Assembly (NCBI GenBank): GCA_964541895.1
Contig: CAZISM010000196.1
Location: 1-7,726, forward strand
Source: CAZISM01 sp964541895
Lineage (GTDB): Bacteria > Zhuqueibacterota > Zhuqueibacteria > Residuimicrobiales > Residuimicrobiaceae
DNA length: 7,726 nucleotides
Direction of reading: 5' to 3'
The translations under genes and the position numbers were made by a program. This document shows, one piece after another, positions 1-6,710 of this stretch (within the stretch, counting starts at the first letter, position 1; each line of letters begins with the position of its first letter). The notes under the pieces are model-generated. The model was given only the letters and a program-made list of their open reading frames with translations. It did not search any database and was not told the DNA's origin.

Positions 1-75
1 GTGTTGATGGCTGAAAAAATGTAATAATAATTTTGGCGTGATACAATGGGATAAATTGGCAGAGGCGGACAGGTC

Positions 76-117
76 AAGAAAAAGTCCGTCCTGTTAAAAG
101 GGAACAGGACAGACTTT
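76..117 (-). terminator. Rho-independent terminator of the DUF2892 gene
   Basis: The arms at 81-95 and 103-117 can form a 15-bp stem around a 7-nt loop (96-102). The only non-Watson-Crick position (87 with 111) is a G-U wobble in minus-strand RNA but a C-A mismatch in plus-strand RNA. On the minus strand the stem runs directly into a T-rich tract (complement of 76-83). Both facts point to termination of minus-strand transcription, about 50 nt after the stop codon of the small membrane-protein gene. Weaker use in the other direction cannot be excluded. Confidence 0.8.
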
Positions 118-164
118 ATTCAAGCCCATTTTAAAAATTGCCATTGCGGAAGGGGGTGCTTTTG

Positions 165-353
165 CTAATTTTCTTTTTTCTCAGTGTTGATGCCAAAGGG
201 CAGATAGGCTGGACAGAAGCGAATCACCGCCGTCAGCAGCAGGACAAGGCCGATGAGCCCCAACCAGCATTTGAAAACCAATCCCAGAGCGATGACGATC
301 AGGCCGAGCACGATACGGACGGTGCGGTCGACACTTCCGATATTCTTTTTCAT
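165..353 (-). CDS. DUF2892/YgaP-like small inner-membrane protein, 62 aa
   Basis: The predicted protein has 62 residues. It starts with MKKNIGSVDRTVRIVLG, the typical opening of the DUF2892 (YgaP-like transmembrane) family, and has two hydrophobic segments, about residues 12-27 and 30-45. They are followed by an FCPAYLPFGI stretch that matches the conserved C-terminal Cys-Pro region of the family. The start is supported by a purine-rich AGAAAGG about 8 nt upstream. In other bacteria such domains stand alone or are fused to rhodanese domains; their exact role is not known, and no rhodanese partner is visible here. The gene is transcribed divergently from the peptidase genes and has its own terminator, so it is probably monocistronic. 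The overlapping plus-strand frame (138-377) has no homology I recognise and looks like antisense shadow. Confidence 0.85.
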   Translation of the reverse strand: MKKNIGSVDRTVRIVLGLIVIALGLVFKCWLGLIGLVLLLTAVIRFCPAYLPFGINTEKKEN

Positions 354-406
354 AGCGATAACCCTTTCTTGATTTGATTTTTAAATCACTCCACCTGTTA
401 AACATA

Positions 407-469
407 GTTTTAACGCCGGCTATTTCCATTTTGTAATTTATTTTTCACCATTGAAGCCGGCGTTGAAGC
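407..469. repeat. Imperfect inverted repeat in the divergent intergenic region
   Basis: Two exact 10-bp arms, AACGCCGGCT (412-421) and AGCCGGCGTT (455-464), enclose a 33-nt AT-rich loop. Pairing extends outward to 407/469 with two G-U wobbles if read as plus-strand RNA, giving a 15-bp stem. There is no T tract after it, so it is not an obvious terminator. It lies upstream of the DUF2892 gene and of the M16 operon and could be an operator or a leader structure. Its function is unknown. Confidence 0.4.
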
Positions 470-533
470 CAAAACGGCAGTCAAAATCCGGGCTTCCGGC
501 TGTTATAAGTCACCGTTGGGCCGTTCTGAATCT

Positions 534-562
534 TTGCTTTTTCGCAATTAATTGGATATATT
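534..562 (+). promoter_or_regulatory. Possible sigma70-type promoter for the M16 operon
   Basis: A TTGCTT hexamer (534-539) and a TATATT hexamer (557-562) are separated by 17 bp, about 50 nt upstream of the M16 start codon. The -10 match is fairly good and the -35 is partial. A nine-base direct repeat, TTTTCGCAA (539-547 and 579-587), straddles the -10 box and could be a regulator site or chance. This is prediction by eye only; other TA-rich hexamers nearby are possible. Confidence 0.35.
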
Positions 563-603
563 ATTGTATACCTGTGTATTTTCGCAAACCATGACACTTG
601 ATT

Positions 604-610
604 GGGAGGA
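604..610 (+). promoter_or_regulatory. Ribosome binding site setting the M16 start at 615
   Basis: GGGAGGA lies 4 nt before ATG 615. The open frame extends upstream to a TTG at 552, but that start lacks a Shine-Dalgarno sequence and would put 21 extra residues ahead of a normal signal peptide, so 615 is preferred. Confidence 0.8.
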
Positions 611-614
611 ATAT

Positions 615-2105
615 ATGCGTCGTCGTTATTCCCTTTTTACCGGCATGATACTGCTGGCCTGTTCTCTGGTTTGGGGCCAGTCTTTAGAGGCCATCAGGAC
701 CAGGGTGGCGGTTCAGACCTTGAACAACGGCATGAAATTCATGGTGCTGGCGAGACCGGAAGCACCGGTGGTCTCTTTCCACATCTATGCCGACGTCGGC
801 GCCAGCCAGGAGGTATCGGGCATCACCGGCATCTCGCACATCCTTGAACACATGGCGTTCAAAGGCAGCACTACGGTGGGCGTTAGAGATTACAGCCTTG
901 AAAAAGAGCTCCTGGCGCAGATGGACACCGCCTACGACCAGCTCAGCCGCGCCGAACGCGCCACGATTCCTGACAGCAGCAAAATAGAAACATTGCGCGC
1001 CGAGTTCGACCGGCTTAAGAAAACGGCGCAGGAGCAGGTGATCGTGAACGAATACATCGACCTGCTGCGCCAGCAGGGCGGTTCCGGCCTCAATGCCTAT
1101 ACCAGCAACGACGCCACCCAATACGTGGTCAGCCTGCCGGCCAACAAACTGGAATTCTGGATGGCGGCCGAGTCGGACCGCTTTCTCAATCCGGTGTTCC
1201 GGCAATTTTTTGAGGAACGGGACGTCATCATGGAGGAGCGCCGGCTCTCTCTGGAGACCCAGCCTACCGGCCGGCTTGTCGAGGACGTGCTCGCTTCGGC
1301 GTTCAAAGCCCATCCCTACCAGACGTCTGTGGTCGGACACATGTCCGACATCAAGCGCATCACCCGTCAGGATGTCAATCGCTACTTTAAACAGTATTAT
1401 GGCCCGAGCAATCTAACCTGTGCGGTGGTCGGCGATGTTGACCCGGCAGAGGTGTTTCGCCTGGCGGAGCTCTATTTCGGCAGGATTCCCAGCGCTCCCA
1501 AGCCGGAACCATTGCGGACGGAAGAGCCGGAACAGTGGGGCGAACGGTATGTAAAGGTCGAGGTGCAGGCCCAACCCATTCTGTTCATCGGCTACCACCG
1601 TCCCAGCGTCCACAGCCGGGAGGATATCGCCTTTGATGCCATGGCCAACATATTCGGCCAGGGACGCTCCTCCCGCCTCTACAGCAAATTGGTCAAGGAG
1701 AAAAAGATCGCCATTCAGGCGGCGTCCATGAACGGCTTTCCGGGTGACAAATATCCCAACCTGTTCGTGGTCTATGCCGTACCTGCCAAAGGTCATACGG
1801 CCCAGGAGTGCCTGGCGGCCATCGATGCTGAAATACAGAATTTGAAAAACGAGCCGATCACGGCCGACGAACTTGGCAAATTCAAGCGGCAAACCAAAAA
1901 GAGCGTGATTTCGCAGATGAAATCCAACAGCCAGATGGCCGGTCTTTTGACCTATGCCGATGTGGTGCTCGGCAACTGGCAGGAGCTTTTCACCCTTCTC
2001 GACAAAGTGGACGCCATGACGGCCGTGGAGGTGCAGGCCGTGGCCAACACCTATCTCATCAATAAGAATCGCACTATCGGCGAAACCGTCACCGTGCAGG
2101 AATAG
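615..2105 (+). CDS. Catalytic M16 family zinc metallopeptidase (M16B-like), exported
   Basis: With the start at ATG 615 the protein has 496 residues. Residues 1-21 form a signal peptide (RRR, hydrophobic core, probable cleavage near VWG-Q), so the enzyme acts in the periplasm or outside. The N-terminal M16 domain has the inverted zinc motif HILEH: H75 and H79 bind zinc and E78 is the catalytic base. The third ligand is probably E208 in the EERDVIMEE segment, and NAYTSND (160-166) is the usual substrate-strand region. H79 and E208 are about 129 residues apart, against about 70-77 in short M16 enzymes, because a charged helical insert occupies roughly 93-150. The second M16 domain (about 235-480) lacks the R/Y pair found in active M16B complexes: V360 and I367 occupy those positions. 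The adjacent M16 gene supplies that pair, so an obligate heterodimer is likely. The substrate is unknown. Confidence 0.92.
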   Translation: MRRRYSLFTGMILLACSLVWGQSLEAIRTRVAVQTLNNGMKFMVLARPEAPVVSFHIYADVGASQEVSGITGISHILEHMAFKGSTTVGVRDYSLEKELLAQMDTAYDQLSRAERATIPDSSKIETLRAEFDRLKKTAQEQVIVNEYIDLLRQQGGSGLNAYTSNDATQYVVSLPANKLEFWMAAESDRFLNPVFRQFFEERDVIMEERRLSLETQPTGRLVEDVLASAFKAHPYQTSVVGHMSDIKRITRQDVNRYFKQYYGPSNLTCAVVGDVDPAEVFRLAELYFGRIPSAPKPEPLRTEEPEQWGERYVKVEVQAQPILFIGYHRPSVHSREDIAFDAMANIFGQGRSSRLYSKLVKEKKIAIQAASMNGFPGDKYPNLFVVYAVPAKGHTAQECLAAIDAEIQNLKNEPITADELGKFKRQTKKSVISQMKSNSQMAGLLTYADVVLGNWQELFTLLDKVDAMTAVEVQAVANTYLINKNRTIGETVTVQE

Positions 2106-2150
2106 ACTTTTTCATGAATAAAAGTGTACTGATATGGATTCATCCACATG

Positions 2151-2156
2151 AAAGGA
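2151..2156 (+). promoter_or_regulatory. Ribosome binding site setting the second M16 start at 2163
   Basis: AAAGGA is 6 nt before ATG 2163. The alternative in-frame ATG at 2148 would include this element inside the gene and has only a weak GGAT upstream. The 2163 start also gives the cleaner signal peptide (MRKH followed by a hydrophobic core). Confidence 0.65.
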
Positions 2157-2162
2157 TTGTTT

Positions 2163-4262
2163 ATGCGTAAGCATACATGGATTGCCGCCCTTCTCTGTCT
2201 GCTGCTGCCGGTGTTGGCCGCTGCACAGAAAAAACCCAAAGACCCGTTTCAGTTTCCAGCCTTGAACAAGATCCGCATGCCGGAGGTGAAATCGATGCAA
2301 TTAAAAAACGGCATGAAGCTCTATCTGGTCGAAGATCCGCAATATCCCACGATCGATCTGCGCGCCATGATCCGCACCGGCTCCATCTATGAACCGGCGG
2401 ATAAAATCGGCCTCGCCTCCATCACCGGCACGGTCATGCGCACCGGCGGCACCCAGAGCAGAACCGGTGACGAACTGGACCAGCTGCTGGAATCCCTCGG
2501 CGCTTCTGTGGAAACCGGTGTCGGCCAGGATGCCGGCTATGCCTCCATGTCCGTGCTCAGGGAGGATGTGGATCAGGGCATCACGATACTGGCCGATCTG
2601 CTCATGCACCCGGCGTTCCGGCAGGAAAAGATCGACCTGGCAAAAATCGAAATGAAATCGGCCATCTCGCGCCGCAACGATAATGTCGACGCCATCACCA
2701 GTCGTGAATTCAACACGCTCATCTATGGCAAAGATCATCCTTATGCGCGCTACGCCGAGTACAGCACGGTGGATGCCATCACACGCGAGGATCTGGTGGC
2801 GTTTCACACACACTATTTTCATCCCAACAACATCCTGCTGGCGGTCTGGGGTGATTTCAAGGCCGCGGAGATGAAGAAGAAAATTGAAGCCGCGTTTGCC
2901 GCCTGGCCGGCGAGCCCGGTCACGATTCCGGCCAAACCACGCGTGGAGTATCCATATCGCAGCGCCGTCCACTATATCTCCAAGAGCGATGTCAATCAGA
3001 CGCGCATTCAGCTGGGCCACATCGGCGGTATGCTCAACGATCCCGATTATCCGGCGTTGACCATTATGAACCAGATCCTGGCCATGGATCGCATGTTCAA
3101 AGTGCTCCGCTCCCAGGAGGGGTTGACCTATTCGCCGTTCGGATACTTTGGCGCCAATTACGATCATCCCGGTGTGTTTGCCTGCGGCACTCAGACCAAA
3201 TCCCAGTCCACGGCCTATGCGCTGCGTCTCATTCTCAAAGAGGTGAAACGCATGACCGAAGAGCCGGTCACTGATGACGAGCTGGCCAAGGCCAAGGACT
3301 CTTATCTCAATTCCTATGTCTTTAATTTCGACGCAAAAGCCAAGGTCGTCAATCGCATGATGTATTACGCGTATTACGGCTATCCGCTGGATTTCAACGA
3401 CCGCATCAAGCAGGGCGTGGAAAAGGTTAGCAAAGACGATGTGCTGCGCGTGGCTAAAAAGAACCTGCATCCCGCGCAGGTGCAGATTCTTGTTGTCGGC
3501 AAACAGGAAGATTTTGATGAACCGCTCAGCGCCTTCGGCGTGGTGAATGAAATCGATATCACGATTCCGACCCCGCCGGCGGAGGCCGCGCCCAGGGCAA
3601 CCGATGCGACGCTGCAGCAGGGCCGGGTCACGCTGGAAAAAATGATCCAGGCGCTGGGTGGAGCCGAGGCGTTTAATAACATAAAGAGCGTTCACGCCAA
3701 AATGGACGCCACGCAATCCACCCCGATGGGGGAAATGAACCTGGGCCTGGAGGCGACCATCGTCTACCCGGACCGCATGCACCAGAGGATCTCGATGCCC
3801 ATGGGCGTCATCACCATGGTGGTCACCAAAGAGGAGGGCTGGGTCAAATCGCCTCAGGGCACCATGCCCCTGCAGGAGGCCATGCGCAAGCCGTATCAGG
3901 AGAGCCTGCAGCGCGATCCGGTTTATTTCATCAACCATCTGGCCGACGCCAAAATACAGTGGCTGGGCGAGAAAATGTTCGGCGATAAAAAAGCGACTGA
4001 TCTGGCCATTACGATCCTGACCAATACCTTTCATCTCTATATCGATCCGGCCACCCATTTGCCGCTGGGGACCTCGTATCAGACCATCGGGCAGCAGGGG
4101 CCGGTCGCAGCGGAAGAGCACTGGTCGGATTTTCGTGAGCTGAGCGGCATCAAAATTGCCGGCACCACCATCTCCAAAGCCGATGGCAAGCAATCCGGCA
4201 AAGTGGTGATCAAAGAGATCACCGCCAACGGCCCTGTGGATGAAACGCTGTTTCAGAAATAG
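2163..4262 (+). CDS. Non-catalytic M16 partner subunit with C-terminal LolA-like domain, exported
   Basis: The protein has 699 residues from ATG 2163 (704 from ATG 2148). Residues 1-21 are a signal peptide ending in LAAA-Q. Two M16 domains follow (about 40-240 and 255-465). Where active enzymes have HxxEH this one reads GLASITGT: S86, G89 and T90 replace His, Glu and His, so it cannot bind the catalytic zinc. It does keep the M16B R/Y pair, R316 and Y323 in LRSQEGLTY, which contacts substrate in heterodimeric enzymes. This complements the upstream M16 protein, which has the zinc site but no R/Y pair. After a Pro/Ala-rich linker (about 468-482), residues 483-699 form an extra beta-rich domain beginning with an ALGGAEAFNNIKSV stretch, resembling LolA/LolB-type outer-membrane lipoprotein-carrier domains; that assignment is by resemblance only. 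The 57-nt gap to the upstream gene has no terminator, so the pair is presumably cotranscribed. Confidence 0.88.
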   Translation: MRKHTWIAALLCLLLPVLAAAQKKPKDPFQFPALNKIRMPEVKSMQLKNGMKLYLVEDPQYPTIDLRAMIRTGSIYEPADKIGLASITGTVMRTGGTQSRTGDELDQLLESLGASVETGVGQDAGYASMSVLREDVDQGITILADLLMHPAFRQEKIDLAKIEMKSAISRRNDNVDAITSREFNTLIYGKDHPYARYAEYSTVDAITREDLVAFHTHYFHPNNILLAVWGDFKAAEMKKKIEAAFAAWPASPVTIPAKPRVEYPYRSAVHYISKSDVNQTRIQLGHIGGMLNDPDYPALTIMNQILAMDRMFKVLRSQEGLTYSPFGYFGANYDHPGVFACGTQTKSQSTAYALRLILKEVKRMTEEPVTDDELAKAKDSYLNSYVFNFDAKAKVVNRMMYYAYYGYPLDFNDRIKQGVEKVSKDDVLRVAKKNLHPAQVQILVVGKQEDFDEPLSAFGVVNEIDITIPTPPAEAAPRATDATLQQGRVTLEKMIQALGGAEAFNNIKSVHAKMDATQSTPMGEMNLGLEATIVYPDRMHQRISMPMGVITMVVTKEEGWVKSPQGTMPLQEAMRKPYQESLQRDPVYFINHLADAKIQWLGEKMFGDKKATDLAITILTNTFHLYIDPATHLPLGTSYQTIGQQGPVAAEEHWSDFRELSGIKIAGTTISKADGKQSGKVVIKEITANGPVDETLFQK

Positions 4263-4293
4263 CCGCATGCCCGTCTTCGCCTGGGATCAAAAA

Positions 4294-4298
4294 AGGAG
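4294..4298 (+). promoter_or_regulatory. Ribosome binding site for the GH2 gene
   Basis: AGGAG, within AAAAGGAG (4291-4298), lies 8 nt before ATG 4307. A GTG at 4298 in the same frame overlaps the Shine-Dalgarno sequence and cannot use it, and a second ATG at 4310 is also possible. ATG 4307 is preferred. Confidence 0.65.
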
Positions 4299-4306
4299 TG
4301 CAGGTC

Positions 4307-4884
4307 ATGATGAAATGGATGATGGCGATTTTGTTTTGCTGCTCGACGATATGGGCGGCGGATTCGGGCCGACACACTATGTCGTTGAACGGTACCTGGC
4401 AATTTGAACAGACCCGGGACGCCTTTCCGCCCAAAGCGTTTCGTCGCACCATTCCGGTTCCCGGCCTGATCCATCTGGCTGAACCGAAAATCGACCAATA
4501 CAACCTCTTTTTCCGCAAACCGGATACCGTGGAAAACGTCGCCCAGTTCGATCTGCTGCAGCTCCATTATGAGCCGCGCTACAACTGGTACAGAAAAACC
4601 GTGTTCGTGGCCGATGCGTACAAGGGATTGGAATCGGTGCTGACGCTGAAGAAGAGCATGTACGTCACCCAGGTGTATGTGAACGGCATGGACGTGGGCG
4701 GATCCATGGCCTGCTATACGCCGATCGATTGCCGGATAACCAGAGCGTTGCGATATGGCGCCGATAATGAGATTCTCATCCGCTGCGGCGATCGCGCCTG
4801 GCTGCCGCCGCAGGCGGCCGGCAGCACCGACAAGGAGAAAATAAATTATCTGGCCGGCATCTGGGATGATGTCACGCTTTCATT
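4307..4884 (+). CDS. Glycoside hydrolase family 2 protein, N-terminal part (before assembly gap)
   Basis: This is the first 192 codons of a GH2-type glycosidase, continuous with the part after the gap. A signal peptide (MMKWMMAILFCC..., probable cleavage after STIWA, residue 17) implies export. The mature N-terminus reads SLNGTWQFE, then TIPVPGLIHL, W94 and Y95 in NWYRKTVFV, YVNGMDVGG (124-132) and GIWDDV (184-189). These are the usual landmarks of the N-terminal galactose-binding-like beta-sandwich of GH2 enzymes. The frame runs into the Ns at 4885. Continuing it through the Ns yields a false C-terminus with a stop at about 4999, which lies in the second copy of the duplicated 55 bases read out of frame. 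Joining 4884 directly to 5040 keeps the frame and gives a 747-residue protein. It begins 44 nt after the M16 subunit and may share its transcript. Confidence 0.85.
4830..4884 (+). repeat. 55-bp contig-end overlap, left copy
   Basis: These 55 bases, ending directly at the N run, are identical to 4985-5039, which begin directly after it. Both copies encode the same peptide (KEKINYLAGIWDDVTLS). This is the pattern left when two overlapping contig ends are scaffolded without being merged, not a biological repeat. Confidence 0.95.
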
Positions 4885-4984
4885 NNNNNNNNNNNNNNNN
4901 NNNNNNNNNNNNNNNNNNNNNNNNNNNNNNNNNNNNNNNNNNNNNNNNNNNNNNNNNNNNNNNNNNNNNNNNNNNNNNNNNNNN
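4885..4984. other. Assembly gap of exactly 100 Ns
   Basis: The run is 100 Ns, a conventional placeholder length for a gap of unknown size. Because the flanks overlap by 55 identical bases, the true gap length is most simply minus 55, meaning no sequence is missing. Deleting 4885-5039 (155 nt) brings the two GH2 halves into one frame. Confidence 0.95.
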
Positions 4985-5039
4985 ACAAGGAGAAAATAAA
5001 TTATCTGGCCGGCATCTGGGATGATGTCACGCTTTCATT
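4985..5039 (+). repeat. 55-bp contig-end overlap, right copy
   Basis: Identical to 4830-4884. An overlap of exactly 55, an odd k value common in de Bruijn graph assembly, suits neighbouring graph edges that share a k-mer. That origin is inference; the identity itself is seen directly. Confidence 0.95.
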
Positions 5040-6705
5040 CTCCGGCACACTGCGGGTGGAGCGGGTACTGGTTCTGCCCGATGCAGCGGCCAACAAAGCC
5101 ACGGTCAAGCTCAAAATTCGCAGTTATTATCCCAGCCAAACCCTCTATGGTACGCGAATGTGGGATTCCTGTCGGGTGCAGATCACTATTCGCGAGAAAA
5201 AGACCGGCCGGGAAATCGGTGCCCCGGTTTCAAATAGCATCGTGGTCAAGCGCGATAATATGACGCACGTAGAGAGCGACTATGCCATGCCCGACGCACA
5301 CCTCTGGTCCCCGGAAGATCCTTTTCTCTACACAGCTAAAGTCACTCTGTTCGAAGCCGGCGGGAAAAGCGATCAGGTTGTGACCACGTTCGGGTTGCGT
5401 GATTTCCATCGCGATGGCAAGTATTTTACCCTGAACGGCAGCCCTTACCTGCTGCGTGGAACCAATATCACCCTGCATCGATTTTTTGAAGACCCCGACT
5501 GCCGGGCCCTGCCCTGGGATCGTGCCTGGGTGACCAAATTGCTGGCTACCATACCGAAGCAACTGCACTGGAATGCCATGCGCGTCTGCGTCGGCATCGC
5601 TCCTGATTTCTGGTACGACATTGCCGATTCCAGTGGTTTGCTGTTGCAGAACGAATGGCTGTACTGGCAGAATCATGGATGGGATGAACAGATTCGCAGC
5701 GAATATACCGACTGGGTATGGAGCGACGGCCATCATCCCAGCATCGCCATTTGGGACGCCATTAACGAAAACTGGGATCCGTTCATCGGCAATGAACTGA
5801 TCCCGGAATTAAAAAAACTGGATCCCACCCGCATCTGGGACGCCGGCTATATGACCGCGGCCGATATGGCGACGGATGAAATGGACGAACCCCATCCCTA
5901 CATGGCAATGCACATGGGCCTCACTCTGGCCGATTACGCCAAACGACTCGAACAAGAACCCTACCGCCTCGGCGATCTGCAGCAGTGGCCTTCGGACCGC
6001 CGTTACTTTTTACGACGCAGTTCCGCCCAATTGGTCAACGAGTACGGCTGGATCTGGCTGTGGCGCGACGGCCGGCCTGCCAAACTCACTCTGAATCAGT
6101 TCAACTATTTTGCCGGCGTGAACGCCACACCGGCTGAACGCCGGGAGCTGCAGGCCTATTGGCTGGCCCTGGAAACCGAATGGCTGCGCAGTGAGCGGTC
6201 GTTCGCCGGCGTGCTGGCGTTTTGCTACCTGGCCAACAATTACGGTTTTACCGGTGACTGGTTTTTGGATCCGATCAGGGATCTGCTGCCTGGCCCGACC
6301 CTGCAGTGGTTCCGGCACGCGTTCGCTCCTGCGGCAGTCTTTATTGATCTCGTGGACGGCCGCTATATCAAAACAGTGCCGCCGTACCCGTGTGGACAAG
6401 AGCTGTTGTTCAATCTCGTGGGCATCAACGATCTGGGTCGACCCGTGTCCGGCCAGGTGCAGGTTGATCTGCTCGATGCTATGGGGCAGAGCGTGGCGCA
6501 CTGTGAAAAAAATATCACCCTGCCCGAGTATGGCAAAAAATTCGAACCGGTGTCGCTGCTGCTGCCGGCCACGGCCGGCGGCTATATCCTGACCTCGAGC
6601 TTTCTCCCGGCTAAAGGCCGTCAAGAGCAACCGGTCAAGAGCCGGCGCTTTATTCGCGTAGGCAAAACCGATGTGTACCGTTATTATAACATGTCCGCGG
6701 AGTGA
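4985..6705 (+). CDS. Glycoside hydrolase family 2 protein, middle and catalytic part (after assembly gap)
   Basis: This continues the GH2 gene begun at 4307; numbering is for the joined 747-residue protein. Residues 193-310 are an immunoglobulin-like beta-sandwich with LWSPEDPFLYTAKVTL and TTFGLRDF, typical of the GH2 central domain. The TIM barrel follows (about 320-620): YFTLNGSPYLLRGTN, WNAMRVCVGIAPDFWYDIAD, HHPSIAIWDAINENWD with E436 as the probable acid/base, and LVNEYGW with E527 as the probable nucleophile. A C-terminal beta domain (about 625-735) ends the protein. The RxxHYP-type motif of many GH2 enzymes reads RVCVGIAP here, so the enzyme is divergent and its sugar specificity cannot be named. 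An apparent start at GTG 5056 (V199) is only a by-product of the gap and has no signal peptide. The gene ends 5 nt before the RraA-like start. Confidence 0.87.
6699..6702 (+). promoter_or_regulatory. Ribosome binding site of the RraA-like gene, inside the GH2 3' end
   Basis: GGAG overlaps the last GH2 sense codon (GAG, 6700-6702) and sits 8 nt before ATG 6711. The upstream in-frame GTG at 6702 overlaps the GH2 stop as GTGA but has no Shine-Dalgarno sequence, so ATG 6711 is preferred. The arrangement suggests translational coupling. Confidence 0.6.
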
Positions 6706-6710
6706 CCGCC

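Noticed and set aside
1..24. Possible C-terminal tail of an upstream plus-strand gene ending at TAA 22-24
   Set aside because: Only seven codons are present and they match nothing recognisable; any random frame could give this.
2114..2143. Short inverted repeat ATGAAT/ATTCAT between the two M16 genes as a terminator
   Set aside because: The arms are only 6 bp, AT-rich, with an 18-nt loop and no following T tract, so it is too weak to be a terminator.
2301..4268. Long open frame on the minus strand (655 codons) across the second M16 gene
   Set aside because: It lies antisense to a gene with clear M16 domains, signal peptide and ribosome binding site. Its translation is rich in His, Arg, Gly and Asp with no recognisable domain, as expected of a shadow frame in GC-rich DNA.
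4985..5039. A genuine 55-bp tandem duplication within the GH2 gene
   Set aside because: The copies abut the two ends of a 100-N placeholder exactly, and collapsing them restores one frame, so unmerged contig overlap explains it better.
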